Below are positions 36,761 through 46,566 of a DNA stretch of 64,000 bases, piece after piece. Source of the DNA: Acinetobacter kookii. GTDB taxonomy: Bacteria > Pseudomonadota > Gammaproteobacteria > Pseudomonadales > Moraxellaceae. The DNA lies in contig NZ_FMYO01000006.1 of assembly GCF_900096895.1 (NCBI RefSeq), forward strand, positions 1 to 64,000. Direction: 5' to 3'. Numbering within the stretch: position 1 is the first letter of the stretch; each line of letters begins with the position of its first letter. Made by a program: the position numbers and the translations under genes. The notes beneath the pieces are model-generated. The model was not told where the DNA came from. It was given only the letters and a program-made list of their open reading frames with translations, and searched no databases.

Positions 36761-38662
36761 CTAAAAAAACCGTACATATCCCAGACTGGTTTTCATCCAG
36801 TCCGTATGGTCTTGTTGCTGGTATTGCCAACTGAAACGAATCGCATTTTGATGATTCAGGACATATTGCAGGTGGCTATCCAGTTTAAGCTGCCATTGCT
36901 TCGAATCTTGCCAATAAGGTAATTCAACTTGTATTAAGCTATTGATTTTATCTGACCAGATATTCTGGCAGCCTATGGTAGGTCCCATCCCGACACGCCA
37001 GCCCTGCTCTAACGCCTTGCCAGCCTGTATATGGTTTTGCAGCTGCATATAGCACACATGCTCACGCTCCGGGTCTGCATAGCTATAGCCCATCTGAACC
37101 TGTAAATGGGCAAGGCCATGCTGCTCATGCTCACTGAATCGGCCATTTTGAGCTAGCGCTTCCTGCTTCCAGCCCAGGTTAAAACCCCAGCTGAGTGGCG
37201 TTTTAAATGGCGTTATCGGGTTATAGGAATTCACATTCAGAAAATCAAAGTGCTCCAGTTTCAACTTATCATCACGATACTGGATTGAGCCCTGCCAAAA
37301 AAGCAACTGTGTTCCGGTCCTAAAGCCCCCTTGCGGATCAATCAGGTCATGATAAGCCTGACGATGTCCCAGCTCGACGAACTTCTTACCCTGCACCTCA
37401 CCCAGATTGACCGAAAAATGACGGGCATCATGCGCTTGAGTGGGGTCTACTTTAGGGCGTTGCGGTTGCTGGCGCTGTTTTTCCAGATCTATTTCACTAC
37501 GCATACTCAATAGCTGGCGCAAGCGTGGCTGGGCAAAACCTGGTTCAACTTTACGTCCAATCAATTGCAGATATAAATCGTCATAGGCCATTTCTAAAAT
37601 CTTGGCTTTATCGAAGTCGTTATAAGATTCTATGTGCTTAGACATCTCTACTGTTGCAGTAAAAGCGACTTGATGCGCCACTTGAGCCAGCTTTTTACCA
37701 TGCTGTCTGGCTTGCGCTAAGAGCTGGGTTTCCAAAGCGGGCCGGTAAACTGTCTCTTTCACCAAACCTTGCCGCTCTATGGCCTTAATGGTTTCCACCG
37801 GAATGGCTGCAACTTTAAACTGTTGTTTTAAATTCAGCTGTGGACGAACCAGGTCAATTAAACCCAATAAGCGATAGGCACAGTTATCACCCACAAAGTA
37901 ATAAGGGAAACTGACATGTTTCATTTCCCAGATATGCTGCACTAAAAACCGGGTTTCATCGGGGGTCAAGCTGAGTTCATATTCCCACAAATCACGGCTT
38001 TCCAGATCGCCATATTCTTTTACCTTGCGGTAATAAGGCATTAAGGAATATTCACCCGGATACTGCCCGGTCAGGCCATTCCATGCAAAAGCCCAGCCTT
38101 CGCCATTGGTGACTGTTGCCGCATAATTCACGGCATAGGACACTAAATTGAGCTGTTTTTGATCTTTAGGGTCCAGACGCAACAAGGTATGTCCAAACAT
38201 GGAACTGGGATTGCCCATAAAGTCGGTGGCATAGATGAGGGTGGCTTTATAGGGCTTGATCTGTCCAATCCAGCCGTCCAGTTCCGGACAAGTGACTTCT
38301 GGTAATTGTTGTGCTGAAAGATTGAGTTGCTGCATTAACCACTGACTGCGTGCTGGAAAACGGCAACGTACTGATTGATTCGGCGCTGCGGGTTGAAACA
38401 AGGCCTGGATATTAGCATGTAATTCCTGCTTTAAATCTGCCTTCCCGCCGTTTGATAAAAAATAACCTGCATAGCTGACTTCACTTTGTCCTTTTTTATC
38501 GGCATACATCAGTCTTTGCCAAGTGATGTCCTGGTCTAGTTGTTGTTGATCTGCACGTTCTATGTGGGGCTGAGCGATATAAGCCTGAGCAGTTTGAACA
38601 GTCGTTGCTGAATAGGCAATGGTGGAAGAGGTTAAAGCAAAAACGAACGCAAGTGATTTCAT
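36761..38662 (-). CDS. DUF4105 (Lnb N-terminal periplasmic) domain protein
   Basis: This is a 633-residue exported protein with signal peptide MKSLAFVFALTSSTIAYSA. The DUF4105 domain covers residues about 130-330: ATDFMGNPSSMFGHTLLRLD, WNGLTGQYPGEYSLMPYY and YYFVGDNCAYRLLGLIDL, with conserved His and Cys suggesting a papain-like hydrolase. The C-terminal third has alternating hydrophobic strands and ends in SLGYVRFF, so it may form an outer-membrane barrel. It lies downstream of a DUF3015 gene on the same strand, a common pairing. Function is unknown. Confidence 0.83.
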   Translation of the reverse strand: MKSLAFVFALTSSTIAYSATTVQTAQAYIAQPHIERADQQQLDQDITWQRLMYADKKGQSEVSYAGYFLSNGGKADLKQELHANIQALFQPAAPNQSVRCRFPARSQWLMQQLNLSAQQLPEVTCPELDGWIGQIKPYKATLIYATDFMGNPSSMFGHTLLRLDPKDQKQLNLVSYAVNYAATVTNGEGWAFAWNGLTGQYPGEYSLMPYYRKVKEYGDLESRDLWEYELSLTPDETRFLVQHIWEMKHVSFPYYFVGDNCAYRLLGLIDLVRPQLNLKQQFKVAAIPVETIKAIERQGLVKETVYRPALETQLLAQARQHGKKLAQVAHQVAFTATVEMSKHIESYNDFDKAKILEMAYDDLYLQLIGRKVEPGFAQPRLRQLLSMRSEIDLEKQRQQPQRPKVDPTQAHDARHFSVNLGEVQGKKFVELGHRQAYHDLIDPQGGFRTGTQLLFWQGSIQYRDDKLKLEHFDFLNVNSYNPITPFKTPLSWGFNLGWKQEALAQNGRFSEHEQHGLAHLQVQMGYSYADPEREHVCYMQLQNHIQAGKALEQGWRVGMGPTIGCQNIWSDKINSLIQVELPYWQDSKQWQLKLDSHLQYVLNHQNAIRFSWQYQQQDHTDWMKTSLGYVRFF

Positions 38663-38709
38663 GCAAATTGAGTATTTATCTTTTATTCAAGAAGAAAGGT
38701 AAAATAAGA

Positions 38710-38737
38710 AAAACCCCGTCAAACTGACAGGGTTTTG
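38710..38737 (-). terminator. Terminator after the DUF3015 gene
   Basis: AAAACCC-GTC/GAC-GGGTTTT with a small loop and a T run on the minus strand. Any read-through would enter the DUF4105 gene. Confidence 0.7.
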
Positions 38738-38747
38738 GGACATTCAA

Positions 38748-39218
38748 TTATACGTAGGCTTTCAGCACTTCATCTTTAGCCATCACTGCTTGTAAAGAAG
38801 CAAGTACCTGAAGTGAATCGTGATTTTCTGCAGAATAAATTTGAGCAAAATTCTGTTTAGAAACCGCAAAGAAACGGGCTTTGTCTTGCGCTTTAATGTT
38901 TAAAAGTTCAGCCAGTACATTTAGGCTTTCCCCCTCACCTACCGCCATGTCACGTGCTAAAGATTCAGCATTTTCATTGGTAAAAGTCACCGCTTGAGCC
39001 GTCACCGTACCTGTACCGCTACACCCCAGCGTACCAAAAGTAATACCGAATAATTGGTTGGCGAAAAGGCCATTGGTCGTTGCAGCAAGAATTTTAGGCA
39101 CCTTACCGGATTGACCTGCCCAGACTTGAGAACCGATACCACAACCTGCATCTCGATCTGCAAATGCCGCGGTAGAACCAAGTGCAACCACTGCAGCTAA
39201 AGCTAATTTTTTCAACAT
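38748..39218 (-). CDS. DUF3015 domain protein
   Basis: This 156-residue protein has a cleavable signal peptide (KLALAAVVALGSTAAFA). The mature part starts DRDAGCGIGSQVWAGQSGK, then FGITFGTLGCSGT with two Cys likely forming a disulfide. The family is exported and of unknown function. AGGAGAAT-like sequence lies before the ATG. It sits directly upstream of the DUF4105 gene, on the same strand, suggesting a shared envelope role. Confidence 0.88.
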   Translation of the reverse strand: MLKKLALAAVVALGSTAAFADRDAGCGIGSQVWAGQSGKVPKILAATTNGLFANQLFGITFGTLGCSGTGTVTAQAVTFTNENAESLARDMAVGEGESLNVLAELLNIKAQDKARFFAVSKQNFAQIYSAENHDSLQVLASLQAVMAKDEVLKAYV

Positions 39219-39363
39219 GGTTATTCTCCAAATTTATTATTCAAGCGTTCTAATTCTTCACAGTTGTGTAAATTTTATTACACCTCTGTAAGATAGCTGC
39301 AACTTTCTGATAACGCAAAGCAATTTCTACTAAAGTTATTCTTCAACATACAAGCCATTGAAA

Positions 39364-40167
39364 TTATTTGGTTTTTAAAGTCCATACCCCATCTTTGCTG
39401 CGATTACCCAGTATTTTTAGCACCAAAACCAGACTCAAAAGCAGCAGCAAATACCAGGAACCCATCTTGCCCCAACCGACCATATGCCAAGTCTCGACCT
39501 GACTGGGATAGAGCCAGATTTTATTAAAGGTACTGATATTTTCCGCAATCCAGATAATAAACGCCAATACAATCAATACGGCTAACATCGGTAACTGAAT
39601 CTGATGTTGCTGTAACTGGAAGCGAATTTTGGTTTTCCAGAAAATGATCACACTCCAGGCGAAAAGCAACAGGCGGATATCGGGAACAAAAAACTTGCTC
39701 ATGAAGTTGATATAGGACAGCACCGCCAAAGCCAGCATGTTGCTAAAACCCGGCAATTTCTCAAATGACACCTGATACAACCTGAGTGAACGTGCAAAAA
39801 AACTGCCTACCGCCGAATACATAAAGCCTGCAAATAAAGGAACCGTCAGTATTTTAAACACCGCCGGCTGTGGATATTGCCAGGATGCGATTTGCGGATG
39901 GGTCAGAAAAATTTCCATGCCCATGGCCAAAATATGGAACAAGGCAATAACCTTGGCTTCGGCCCAGGATTCCAGTTTTAAATACAGCAAACAGGCCTGA
40001 ATGATTAAGGCATAGAACAATAAGTAATCATACCGGAAAAAGCCGTAAAACTCCTGGCTCCCCATAGATGCACTAAGTGCAAAAGCAATCAGCAGCAATA
40101 TCCCAAATAAGGCAGCCGAAGCTGCCTTAAATGAGAACTCAAAACATGATTTAAAAAAACTGATCAA
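39364..40167 (-). CDS. DUF817 family membrane protein
   Basis: This 267-residue protein has seven to eight membrane helices. DUF817 marks are GSQEFYGFFRYDYLLFYALI, the loop HPQIASWQYPQPAVFKI, and FIIWIAENISTFNKIWLYPS. Its function is unknown. It lies 36 bases downstream of hemE on the same strand and may be co-transcribed with it. Confidence 0.87.
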   Translation of the reverse strand: MISFFKSCFEFSFKAASAALFGILLLIAFALSASMGSQEFYGFFRYDYLLFYALIIQACLLYLKLESWAEAKVIALFHILAMGMEIFLTHPQIASWQYPQPAVFKILTVPLFAGFMYSAVGSFFARSLRLYQVSFEKLPGFSNMLALAVLSYINFMSKFFVPDIRLLLFAWSVIIFWKTKIRFQLQQHQIQLPMLAVLIVLAFIIWIAENISTFNKIWLYPSQVETWHMVGWGKMGSWYLLLLLSLVLVLKILGNRSKDGVWTLKTK

Positions 40168-40203
40168 GGTTGAATCCTAAAAACTGAGTGAACTCACATC
40201 TAT

Positions 40204-41274
40204 TTATAAATATTTGGCGCTATATTCATGCACCGTATCAATAAACACTTTAGGATTCGCAGGATCAACCCACTGGGTAATACCATGGCCCAGGTTGGCC
40301 ACATAACCGGTTTTCTCGCCATGCGCATAAGCATCATCCAGCATGGCTTTGGTGGCTTTTTCAATCGATGCTGGCGTGCCATATAAGGTGGCCGGATCGA
40401 GGTTACCCTGTAATGCAGCACGACCATTCACGGTTTGGCGGGCGACATTCAAAGGCGTGGTCCAGTCCAGTCCAAACGCGTCTGCACCAGTGGCCACCAT
40501 AGGCTCAAGCCACTGGCCGCCGCCTTTGGTGAATAAAATAACCGGAACTTTACGCCCGTCTTTTTCACGTTTTAAACCGGCAACAATTTTTTGCATGTAA
40601 TTCAGTGAAAATTCGATATATTCACGATGTGCCAGCGCACCACCCCAGCTGTCAAAAATCTGTACCGCCTGCGCCCCGGCATCAATTTGCGCATTTAAAT
40701 AATCAATCACAGCAATCGCCAAGCGGTCCAGCAAAGCGTGCAACACTTCCGGCTGGGCATACATCATCTGTTTGGTGTAACGGAAATCCTTGCTTGAACC
40801 GCCTTCCACCATATACGTAGCCAGTGTCCACGGACTCCCTGAAAAACCGATTAATGGCACTTGTCCACCCAATGCCGAACGAATGGTGCTTACAGCATTC
40901 ATCACATAATCAAGGTCGGATTTGGCATTAAAATTGGGCAAACTGGCAACATCTTGCTCCGTGCGGATGGTTTTATGAAACTTTGGACCTTCCCCGGCTT
41001 CAAAATATAGCCCCAGCCCCAAAGCATCGGGCACGGTTAAAATGTCTGAAAACAGAATGGCTGCGTCCAAATCATAACGACGCAAAGGTTGTAAGGTCAC
41101 TTCACAGGCAAAATCGTTGTTTTTGCACAGGGAAAGGAAATCGCCTGCTTTGGCACGTGTTTCACGATATTCAGGCAAATAACGTCCTGCTTGACGCATC
41201 ATCCAAACTGGTGTGGTATCTACCGGCTCACGCAATAAGGCCCGCAGAAAACGATCGTTTTTTAGCGTCGTCAT
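40204..41274 (-). CDS. hemE: Uroporphyrinogen decarboxylase
   Basis: HemE removes four carboxyl groups from uroporphyrinogen III to give coproporphyrinogen III in haem synthesis. The signature [20 protein letters not shown] near the N-terminus holds the substrate-binding Arg. Other marks are [15 protein letters not shown] with the catalytic Asp, [17 protein letters not shown] and [11 protein letters not shown]. The 356-residue length is normal. It is divergent from the L,D-transpeptidase gene and upstream of the DUF817 gene. Confidence 0.97.
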   Translation of the reverse strand: MTTLKNDRFLRALLREPVDTTPVWMMRQAGRYLPEYRETRAKAGDFLSLCKNNDFACEVTLQPLRRYDLDAAILFSDILTVPDALGLGLYFEAGEGPKFHKTIRTEQDVASLPNFNAKSDLDYVMNAVSTIRSALGGQVPLIGFSGSPWTLATYMVEGGSSKDFRYTKQMMYAQPEVLHALLDRLAIAVIDYLNAQIDAGAQAVQIFDSWGGALAHREYIEFSLNYMQKIVAGLKREKDGRKVPVILFTKGGGQWLEPMVATGADAFGLDWTTPLNVARQTVNGRAALQGNLDPATLYGTPASIEKATKAMLDDAYAHGEKTGYVANLGHGITQWVDPANPKVFIDTVHEYSAKYL

Positions 41275-41477
41275 TTACTTTCCCATCTCATTTTTAATCT
41301 TCGAACCATCATAACAAAAAGGTCGAAAATTTAGTAACTTCTCTTACAGCTAAAAATCGATCACGTTAAATGTAAAATAATTTTTACACAAAACAAATAC
41401 TGCATCTCCTCATTTTTTCTGCAATACTTGCGTAGTTTTGTCACATAGTTAATGAATAATTCTTAAGGTTGAATTAC

Positions 41478-42716
41478 ATGTACGTTCGCACATTACTCGC
41501 CATGAGTTTAAGTTGCATTTTTGCAGGTACAGCATTTGCCGCATCTACTGCTGAACAACCATTAAATCCTAAAAAGATTACCAATATTGCAGTTCAAGAT
41601 CCGATTGATCCACTTGCAACCGATGCAGCATCTGGTGCGGCCAGCACTGCGAATACGCAGATTACACCACAAGAACAAAATGACCTGAACAAGGCTTCAG
41701 AAACCCTGCAAGATCTTCAAAATACGGAAGATGAGAATGCTGCGATTGGCGCTGCACCGACAACAAAAACACTGAGCACGCCAAGCGGTACCACTTCTGC
41801 TGCTGCGAAAGCGTCCTGGACCCTGGAAGGTTTAAATAACGCTGAATGGTATGACAATATTGGCAAGGGTCAATTTCCTGTTTATGCACGTGCACATGTG
41901 ATGCTGAACAATGCCCATGCTTCTCCGGGTGCGATTGATGGTGCAAGCGGTAAAAATACCCTTAAAGCCATTGCCTCATTCCAGCAAATTAACGGCATTA
42001 AACCAACCGGTATTTTAACTCAGGAAACCTGGGATGCTTTGATAGCTCGCCAAGGTTCCAAACCTGCATTTATTGAATATACGATTACCGATGCTGACCT
42101 GAAAGGTCCTTATGCACAAACCATTCCGCACGATTATGCCTTGCAAGCCAAAATGAAAGGCCTGTATTACACACGCGTAACGGAAATGCTGGGTGAAAAA
42201 TTCCATATGGATGAAGACTTTTTGAAAAAGTTGAATCCTAAAGCCACTTTCAAAAAGGCTGGTGAAAAAATCATTGTGGCCAATATCCGCAATGAAGTTC
42301 CGGAAGATATTCATCTAATCGTTGCGCATAAAGGTGCAAAACAACTGTACTTGTTTAATAGCCGCAACCAGATGATTGGATCATTCCCTGCCACGATTGG
42401 TAGTTCAGATACCCCATCTCCTACAGGTACCTATAAAATTACCGGTGTAGCGCCAAATCCATGGTACAGCTATTCACCAAGTAACTTTATTCAAGGTAAA
42501 AATACTAAACCACTTTCTTTACCGCCTGGTCCGAATGGCCCTGTAGGAAATATCTGGATTGGTTTAAGCAAAAAATCCTTTGGTATTCACGGTACGCCAA
42601 ACCCGTCAGCCATTTCCAAAACCGCATCGCATGGTTGTATCCGCTTGACCAACTGGGATGCCAATGACTTGGGCAAGAAAGTCAAATCAGGTGTAACGGT
42701 TAAATTCCTGGAATAA
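41478..42716 (+). CDS. L,D-transpeptidase with peptidoglycan-binding domain
   Basis: This enzyme makes 3-3 crosslinks or attaches groups to peptidoglycan in the periplasm. The signal peptide is TLLAMSLSCIFAGTAFAAST. A low-complexity Ala/Thr-rich linker follows, then a PG_binding_1 repeat (GAIDGASGKNTLKAIASFQ). The C-terminal YkuD domain has HLIVAHKGAKQLYLF, FGIHGTPNP and the catalytic Cys in TASHGCIRLTNWDANDL. ATG at 41478 is preferred over an in-frame TTG at 41469. The length is about 412 residues. Confidence 0.93.
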   Translation: MYVRTLLAMSLSCIFAGTAFAASTAEQPLNPKKITNIAVQDPIDPLATDAASGAASTANTQITPQEQNDLNKASETLQDLQNTEDENAAIGAAPTTKTLSTPSGTTSAAAKASWTLEGLNNAEWYDNIGKGQFPVYARAHVMLNNAHASPGAIDGASGKNTLKAIASFQQINGIKPTGILTQETWDALIARQGSKPAFIEYTITDADLKGPYAQTIPHDYALQAKMKGLYYTRVTEMLGEKFHMDEDFLKKLNPKATFKKAGEKIIVANIRNEVPEDIHLIVAHKGAKQLYLFNSRNQMIGSFPATIGSSDTPSPTGTYKITGVAPNPWYSYSPSNFIQGKNTKPLSLPPGPNGPVGNIWIGLSKKSFGIHGTPNPSAISKTASHGCIRLTNWDANDLGKKVKSGVTVKFLE

Positions 42717-42733
42717 TTCCTGTACGCTGCATC

Positions 42734-42765
42734 AAGAAAAGCCTGCATCCATTGCGGGCTTTTTT
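42734..42765 (+). terminator. Terminator after the L,D-transpeptidase gene
   Basis: AAAAGCCTGC/GCGGGCTTTT (one G-T pair) with a 7-base loop and T run. Confidence 0.82.
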
Positions 42766-42909
42766 ATAACCTGCTGCCTGAACAGTAAAGCCATCTTCAA
42801 CAAGCATCGTTTCAAAAATAGAATGATTTGTTGCCATTTTATAATTTCTATGTCATTTTCAAACCATTAAAATAAGCCCATGTTTAAAAATAATGATAGG
42901 AGCATCATG

Positions 42910-43608
42910 ATGAATGCTTTTTTACATCCAAGTGACAACCGTGGTCATGTCAAAATGGGCTGGCTTGAATCTAAACACAGCTTCTCGTTTGGCAGCTGGT
43001 ACAACCCAAAACTCATGGGTGTGAGTGCCCTGCGCGTGATTAATGATGACCTGATTGCAGCGCATAACGGTTTTGGTACCCATCCTCATGACAATATGGA
43101 AATTTTGACCTGTGTGCTTGAGGGAACGATTTCTCATAAAGACAGCATGGGAAATGAAGGTGGAATTTCTGCCGGTGAATGGCAGCTGATGAGCGCCGGA
43201 ACAGGGGTTCAGCACAGTGAAATTAACCAGGGTGATGAGCCTGTTCATTTATTGCAGATCTGGATTATTCCAAATGAACGCAATGCAGAACCAAACTATC
43301 AACAAATCAAATGTGATCCGCGTGAACAGCCGAATCAATGGCATTTGATTGTTGGCCCCAACGAAAATGCACCAATGCATATTCGTCAGCAAGCCGAAGT
43401 AAAAACTGCGGTGATTCAGCAAGGTCAAAGTTTGCCTATTGAAGCGACTCAACATATCAATTATGTGCATGTGATTTCAGGTGCAGTCAAAATTGCAGAG
43501 CATACTGTAGAAGCTGGGGGTGCTATTGCCTTTATAGAGGCAAGTCAGATTGAAGCGTTGCAAGATGCACAAGTCATCTGGTTTGATTTGCCTGAATTGC
43601 AAGGTTAA
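42910..43608 (+). CDS. Pirin-family bicupin protein (YhaK-like)
   Basis: This 232-residue protein is a two-barrel cupin. The N-terminal metal site is GTHPHDNMEILTCVLEGTI with His and Glu, and SAGTGVQHSEIN follows. The N-terminal SFSFGSWYNPKLMGVSALRV is a pirin hallmark. Members can act as quercetinases or redox sensors; this one is unassigned. ATG at 42910 lies seven bases after AGGAG, better than the adjacent ATG at 42907. Confidence 0.9.
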   Translation: MNAFLHPSDNRGHVKMGWLESKHSFSFGSWYNPKLMGVSALRVINDDLIAAHNGFGTHPHDNMEILTCVLEGTISHKDSMGNEGGISAGEWQLMSAGTGVQHSEINQGDEPVHLLQIWIIPNERNAEPNYQQIKCDPREQPNQWHLIVGPNENAPMHIRQQAEVKTAVIQQGQSLPIEATQHINYVHVISGAVKIAEHTVEAGGAIAFIEASQIEALQDAQVIWFDLPELQG

Positions 43609-43629
43609 AGCTATCGATCAATCCCGGTC

Positions 43630-43659
43630 CGAGATGATTATTGCTAAATAGTCATCTCG
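43630..43659. other. Inverted repeat after the pirin gene
   Basis: CGAGATGA and TCATCTCG are exact 8-bp arms with a 14-base loop. No T run follows, so it may be a weak terminator or mRNA-end stabiliser. Confidence 0.45.
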
Positions 43660-43811
43660 ATATATTCAATTAAAATCAATCATTTATTTAATTTAAACCA
43701 GTAATTATACCCTCTCGTTCTAATTTATAGAAAATACAAATCCAACCAATCAGCAGCACTTTTTTACCCAAATCCACTGCTTTTTAGGCGATTATTAAGC
43801 TTATCTTTTTT

Positions 43812-43940
43812 ATGCAATTACCCGATAAAAAGTCACTTCAGTCAGTCAGGACTCGTCTGACCATCCTATCTCAAAAGCTTAAACAGGATCAAAAAACCTT
43901 GAAATTGGTTTTTAATAATCAGAAGAGAAAATCCATATGA
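43812..43940 (+). CDS. Possible 42-residue basic peptide gene, overlapping the methyltransferase start
   Basis: A short open frame encodes MQLPDKKSLQSVRTRLTILS, continuing rich in Lys, Gln and Leu (about 11 basic residues). Its TGA overlaps the ATG of the methyltransferase as ATGA, the usual mark of translational coupling. No strong ribosome-binding site precedes its ATG. It could be a leader peptide or a chance frame. Confidence 0.35.
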   Translation: MQLPDKKSLQSVRTRLTILSQKLKQDQKTLKLVFNNQKRKSI

Positions 43941-44917
43941 ACCAGATTTTGAATGTCGATACAGCTCAACAGCAGGCTTTGCTTTTTTTATTAGATTTTT
44001 TAAAACAGCGAGACTACCAGTTTACCGCCATTACCCCACTTTCCCATCAACGTATTCTGAGCCGGAAAAGACAGGAAAAAAACACTGCAATTACGCTTCG
44101 GGACATATTCGGCTGGAATTTGGCATTTGCCGAAACTTATCTCGAGCCGGTGCTTTTCGAAATTCTGAAAGACAATCAGCTTATCCATTTTCAGGATCAT
44201 CAATGGCTGAGTGATGTACGTGTTGCTTCGCTCGATCGTGAATTATTCATTCATTCCAGTTTCCCGACCGTTCAGCAGGATTCTGTATTTTTTGGTCCCG
44301 ACACTTACCGCTTTGAGTATCATCTCAAACAATATTTGGCAGCTCGTCCTCACTCATTTAAACGTGCTGTGGAATTGTGCTGTGGTACTTCGGTCGCTGC
44401 CATTAGCATGGCCAAACATTATCCAGACTTTAGTGAAATAATCGTCTCGGATCTTAATCCGAAAGCGTTGTTGTATAGTCAAATCAATGCAGGTTTTGCA
44501 GGTTTAGAGAATATTTATCCGGTTTGCAGTAATTTATTTGCCCATTTAGATGGCCAATTCGATTTTATTTTTGCCAATCCCCCTTATTTAATGGATGCAG
44601 ATCAGCGCCAATATCGACATGGTGGTGATCAACTCGATGGTAATGAACTCGCCTTCAATATTGTAAAAGAAGGCATTCAACGACTAAATCCCCAAGGCTG
44701 TTTATTTTTATATACCGGGGTTGCTATAAGAGCAGATGGCAATCGATTTTTAGAACACTTAAAGCAGCTTATGACTGCTTATTCCAATATGAACTGGTGT
44801 TATGAAGAAATTGATCCCGATGTTTTTGGCGAAGAATTGGAGCAACCCGCTTATCAACATATAGAAAGAATTGCTTTGGCTTTGGTGAAATTAAAAAATA
44901 CAGTTGAGCTTAAATAG
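43937..44917 (+). CDS. Class I SAM-dependent methyltransferase, HemK/MTS-like
   Basis: This encodes 326 residues. An N-terminal helical region (AITLRDIFGWNLAFAETYLE) precedes a Rossmann methyltransferase domain. The SAM site is VELCCGTSVAAISMA, the acidic second strand is IIVSDLNPKALLYSQ, and the catalytic NPPY is in FDFIFANPPYLMD. NPPY points to methylation of a side-chain amide or an exocyclic amine, as in PrmC or RsmC. The target is unknown. AGAAGAG lies upstream of the ATG. Confidence 0.85.
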   Translation: MNQILNVDTAQQQALLFLLDFLKQRDYQFTAITPLSHQRILSRKRQEKNTAITLRDIFGWNLAFAETYLEPVLFEILKDNQLIHFQDHQWLSDVRVASLDRELFIHSSFPTVQQDSVFFGPDTYRFEYHLKQYLAARPHSFKRAVELCCGTSVAAISMAKHYPDFSEIIVSDLNPKALLYSQINAGFAGLENIYPVCSNLFAHLDGQFDFIFANPPYLMDADQRQYRHGGDQLDGNELAFNIVKEGIQRLNPQGCLFLYTGVAIRADGNRFLEHLKQLMTAYSNMNWCYEEIDPDVFGEELEQPAYQHIERIALALVKLKNTVELK

Positions 44918-45021
44918 GAAATTACTTTTCGAATATAGGAACAATTAACAGATATAAATGAGTCAAGCTAGCTGTGAGAATCATTAACCATCTTGAAATA
45001 ACTTCATTGTTAGTGCTCAAC

Positions 45022-46063
45022 GGCTTTGTTGCACAAACCTACCGATAAGGTCTTATTCCACAATATAATTCTGAAATGAATAAGTCAGCACCTAAAATTT
45101 ATCGTACAACGAATTGGCCCTCTTATAATCGTGCTTTAGTAAATAGAGGAAATATCTCAATTTGGTTTGATCCTAGTACTCAGTGGTATGAACACCCACA
45201 GGGTAAACAAGGTCGAAATCAAACTTATTCCGATGCAGCTATTCAATGTTGTCTCATGATCAAATCACTATTTCGACTCTCTTTACGCATGGTCACAGGA
45301 TTTGTTCAGAGCCTTATTAAACTCTGTGGTTTCGATTGGACCGCACCAGATTATTCCACCCTCTGTAGAAGACAAAAGCATATTAATATTGCGATTAGCT
45401 ATCAGAAAAGCAGTGATGGACTGCATCTACTCATCGATTCCACTGGCCTGAAATTTTTAGGTGAAGGTGAATGGAAACGTAAGAAACATCAGCCTGAATA
45501 TCGTCGTCAATGGCGTAAGCTTCACATAGGTATTGATGCTAAAACCCTGCAAATACGGGCGGTTCAGCTCACTACAAATAATGTCAGTGATTCACAGGTA
45601 CTTGATGATTTAATTAATCAAATTCTACGAGAGGAGAAGATTGATTCTGTTTATGCAGATGGAGCTTATGACACAAAATACTGCCGACAAATAATTGTAG
45701 GTCGACAAGCACATGCAGTGATTCCACCCAGAAAAAATGCAAAGCCTTGGAAAGATAAAAAGTTTCATTCACTTGAGAGAAATGAATTGCTTCGAACAAT
45801 TAAGCGTTTAGGTAGGACAATATGGAAAAACTGGTCGGGGTATCATCGTCGAAGTTTGGTTGAGACTAAAATGCACTGTATTAAATTATTAGGAGATAAA
45901 TTATCAGCAAAGCATTTTTCAAGTCAGGTAAATGAGATACATGCGAGAATTGCAGTTCTGAATAAATTTACGGAATTAGGCCGACCCCACACCCACGTTG
46001 TAACTTAAATTTGAATAGAATAGGCGGCTAGGTTTAATTTTTAAATCTTTGTGCAACAAAGCC
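45022..46063 (+). mobile_element. IS5-family insertion sequence, complete
   Basis: GGCTTTGTTGCACAAA at 45022-45037 is repeated exactly in reverse at 46048-46063. The two repeats enclose a single full-length transposase gene, giving an element of 1042 bases. No matching target duplication of 3-9 bases is seen in the flanks (left ...GTGCTCAAC, right CTTTAATTC...), so the element may be old or recombined. Confidence 0.93.
45076..46008 (+). CDS. IS5-family transposase
   Basis: This is a 310-residue transposase. The N-terminal TTNWPSYNRALVNRGNISIW is typical of the IS903/IS5 branch. The DDE residues are Asp in LLIDSTGLKFLGEGEW, Asp in VYADGAYDTKYC, and Glu in the Y(2)R(3)E(6)K region RRSLVETKMHCIKLLG. 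The frame is intact, so the element could be active. It fills the interval between the matching terminal repeats. Confidence 0.95.
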   Translation: MNKSAPKIYRTTNWPSYNRALVNRGNISIWFDPSTQWYEHPQGKQGRNQTYSDAAIQCCLMIKSLFRLSLRMVTGFVQSLIKLCGFDWTAPDYSTLCRRQKHINIAISYQKSSDGLHLLIDSTGLKFLGEGEWKRKKHQPEYRRQWRKLHIGIDAKTLQIRAVQLTTNNVSDSQVLDDLINQILREEKIDSVYADGAYDTKYCRQIIVGRQAHAVIPPRKNAKPWKDKKFHSLERNELLRTIKRLGRTIWKNWSGYHRRSLVETKMHCIKLLGDKLSAKHFSSQVNEIHARIAVLNKFTELGRPHTHVVT

Positions 46064-46566
46064 CTTTAATTCCAATTTCATAGTTTTTTCCTAAAACTGG
46101 ACTTAGAAGCTTATCATTTATATCTTTTGCACTTTGTGGTTTAAAAATATCTGATCAGTAACGATTTTACGCTAAACAAGGTTGTTACAATATTCACTTT
46201 ATCAATTAATTTTCACGTTTATATTTCAATGTATAGGCTATACATTATTCAATTATATCTTTTAATGATCAATAGAAAGCCTAGTTTCAAACACATTCTT
46301 CCAGACACAAACAAATATGATCAAAATAGAGTTATTATTCTATAAAATAATAAAATCAATTACTTAAATCATATTTTATTTTAATAAAAATACAAATGTG
46401 TATTAAAAATAACCATTACTTACATTTTTTTGATTACAAAATATAATGAGTAAATTGCTTCCCATTTCATACATTTTTCATATATAAAAAGACATACTAT
46501 TTTTAAGGTTTTTCTAAACCAATTTTTTTACTTCATAATTTTTAACATCATAATTAAAGGTGAACC
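46064..46566. other. Very AT-rich stretch upstream of the oleate hydratase gene
   Basis: No gene is seen. A possible sigma-70 promoter is CTTACA (46419-46424) with TATAAT (46442-46447), 17 bases apart, pointing to the oleate hydratase gene. The base composition is clearly more AT-rich than the genes around it. Confidence 0.45.

Noticed and set aside
43630..43659. Hairpin after the pirin gene as a terminator
   Set aside because: The arms pair perfectly but no T run follows, so it is recorded only as an inverted repeat.
45012..46073. Target-site duplication around the intact IS5 element
   Set aside because: The flanking 9-base stretches (AGTGCTCAA and CTTTAATTC) do not match at any offset checked by eye.
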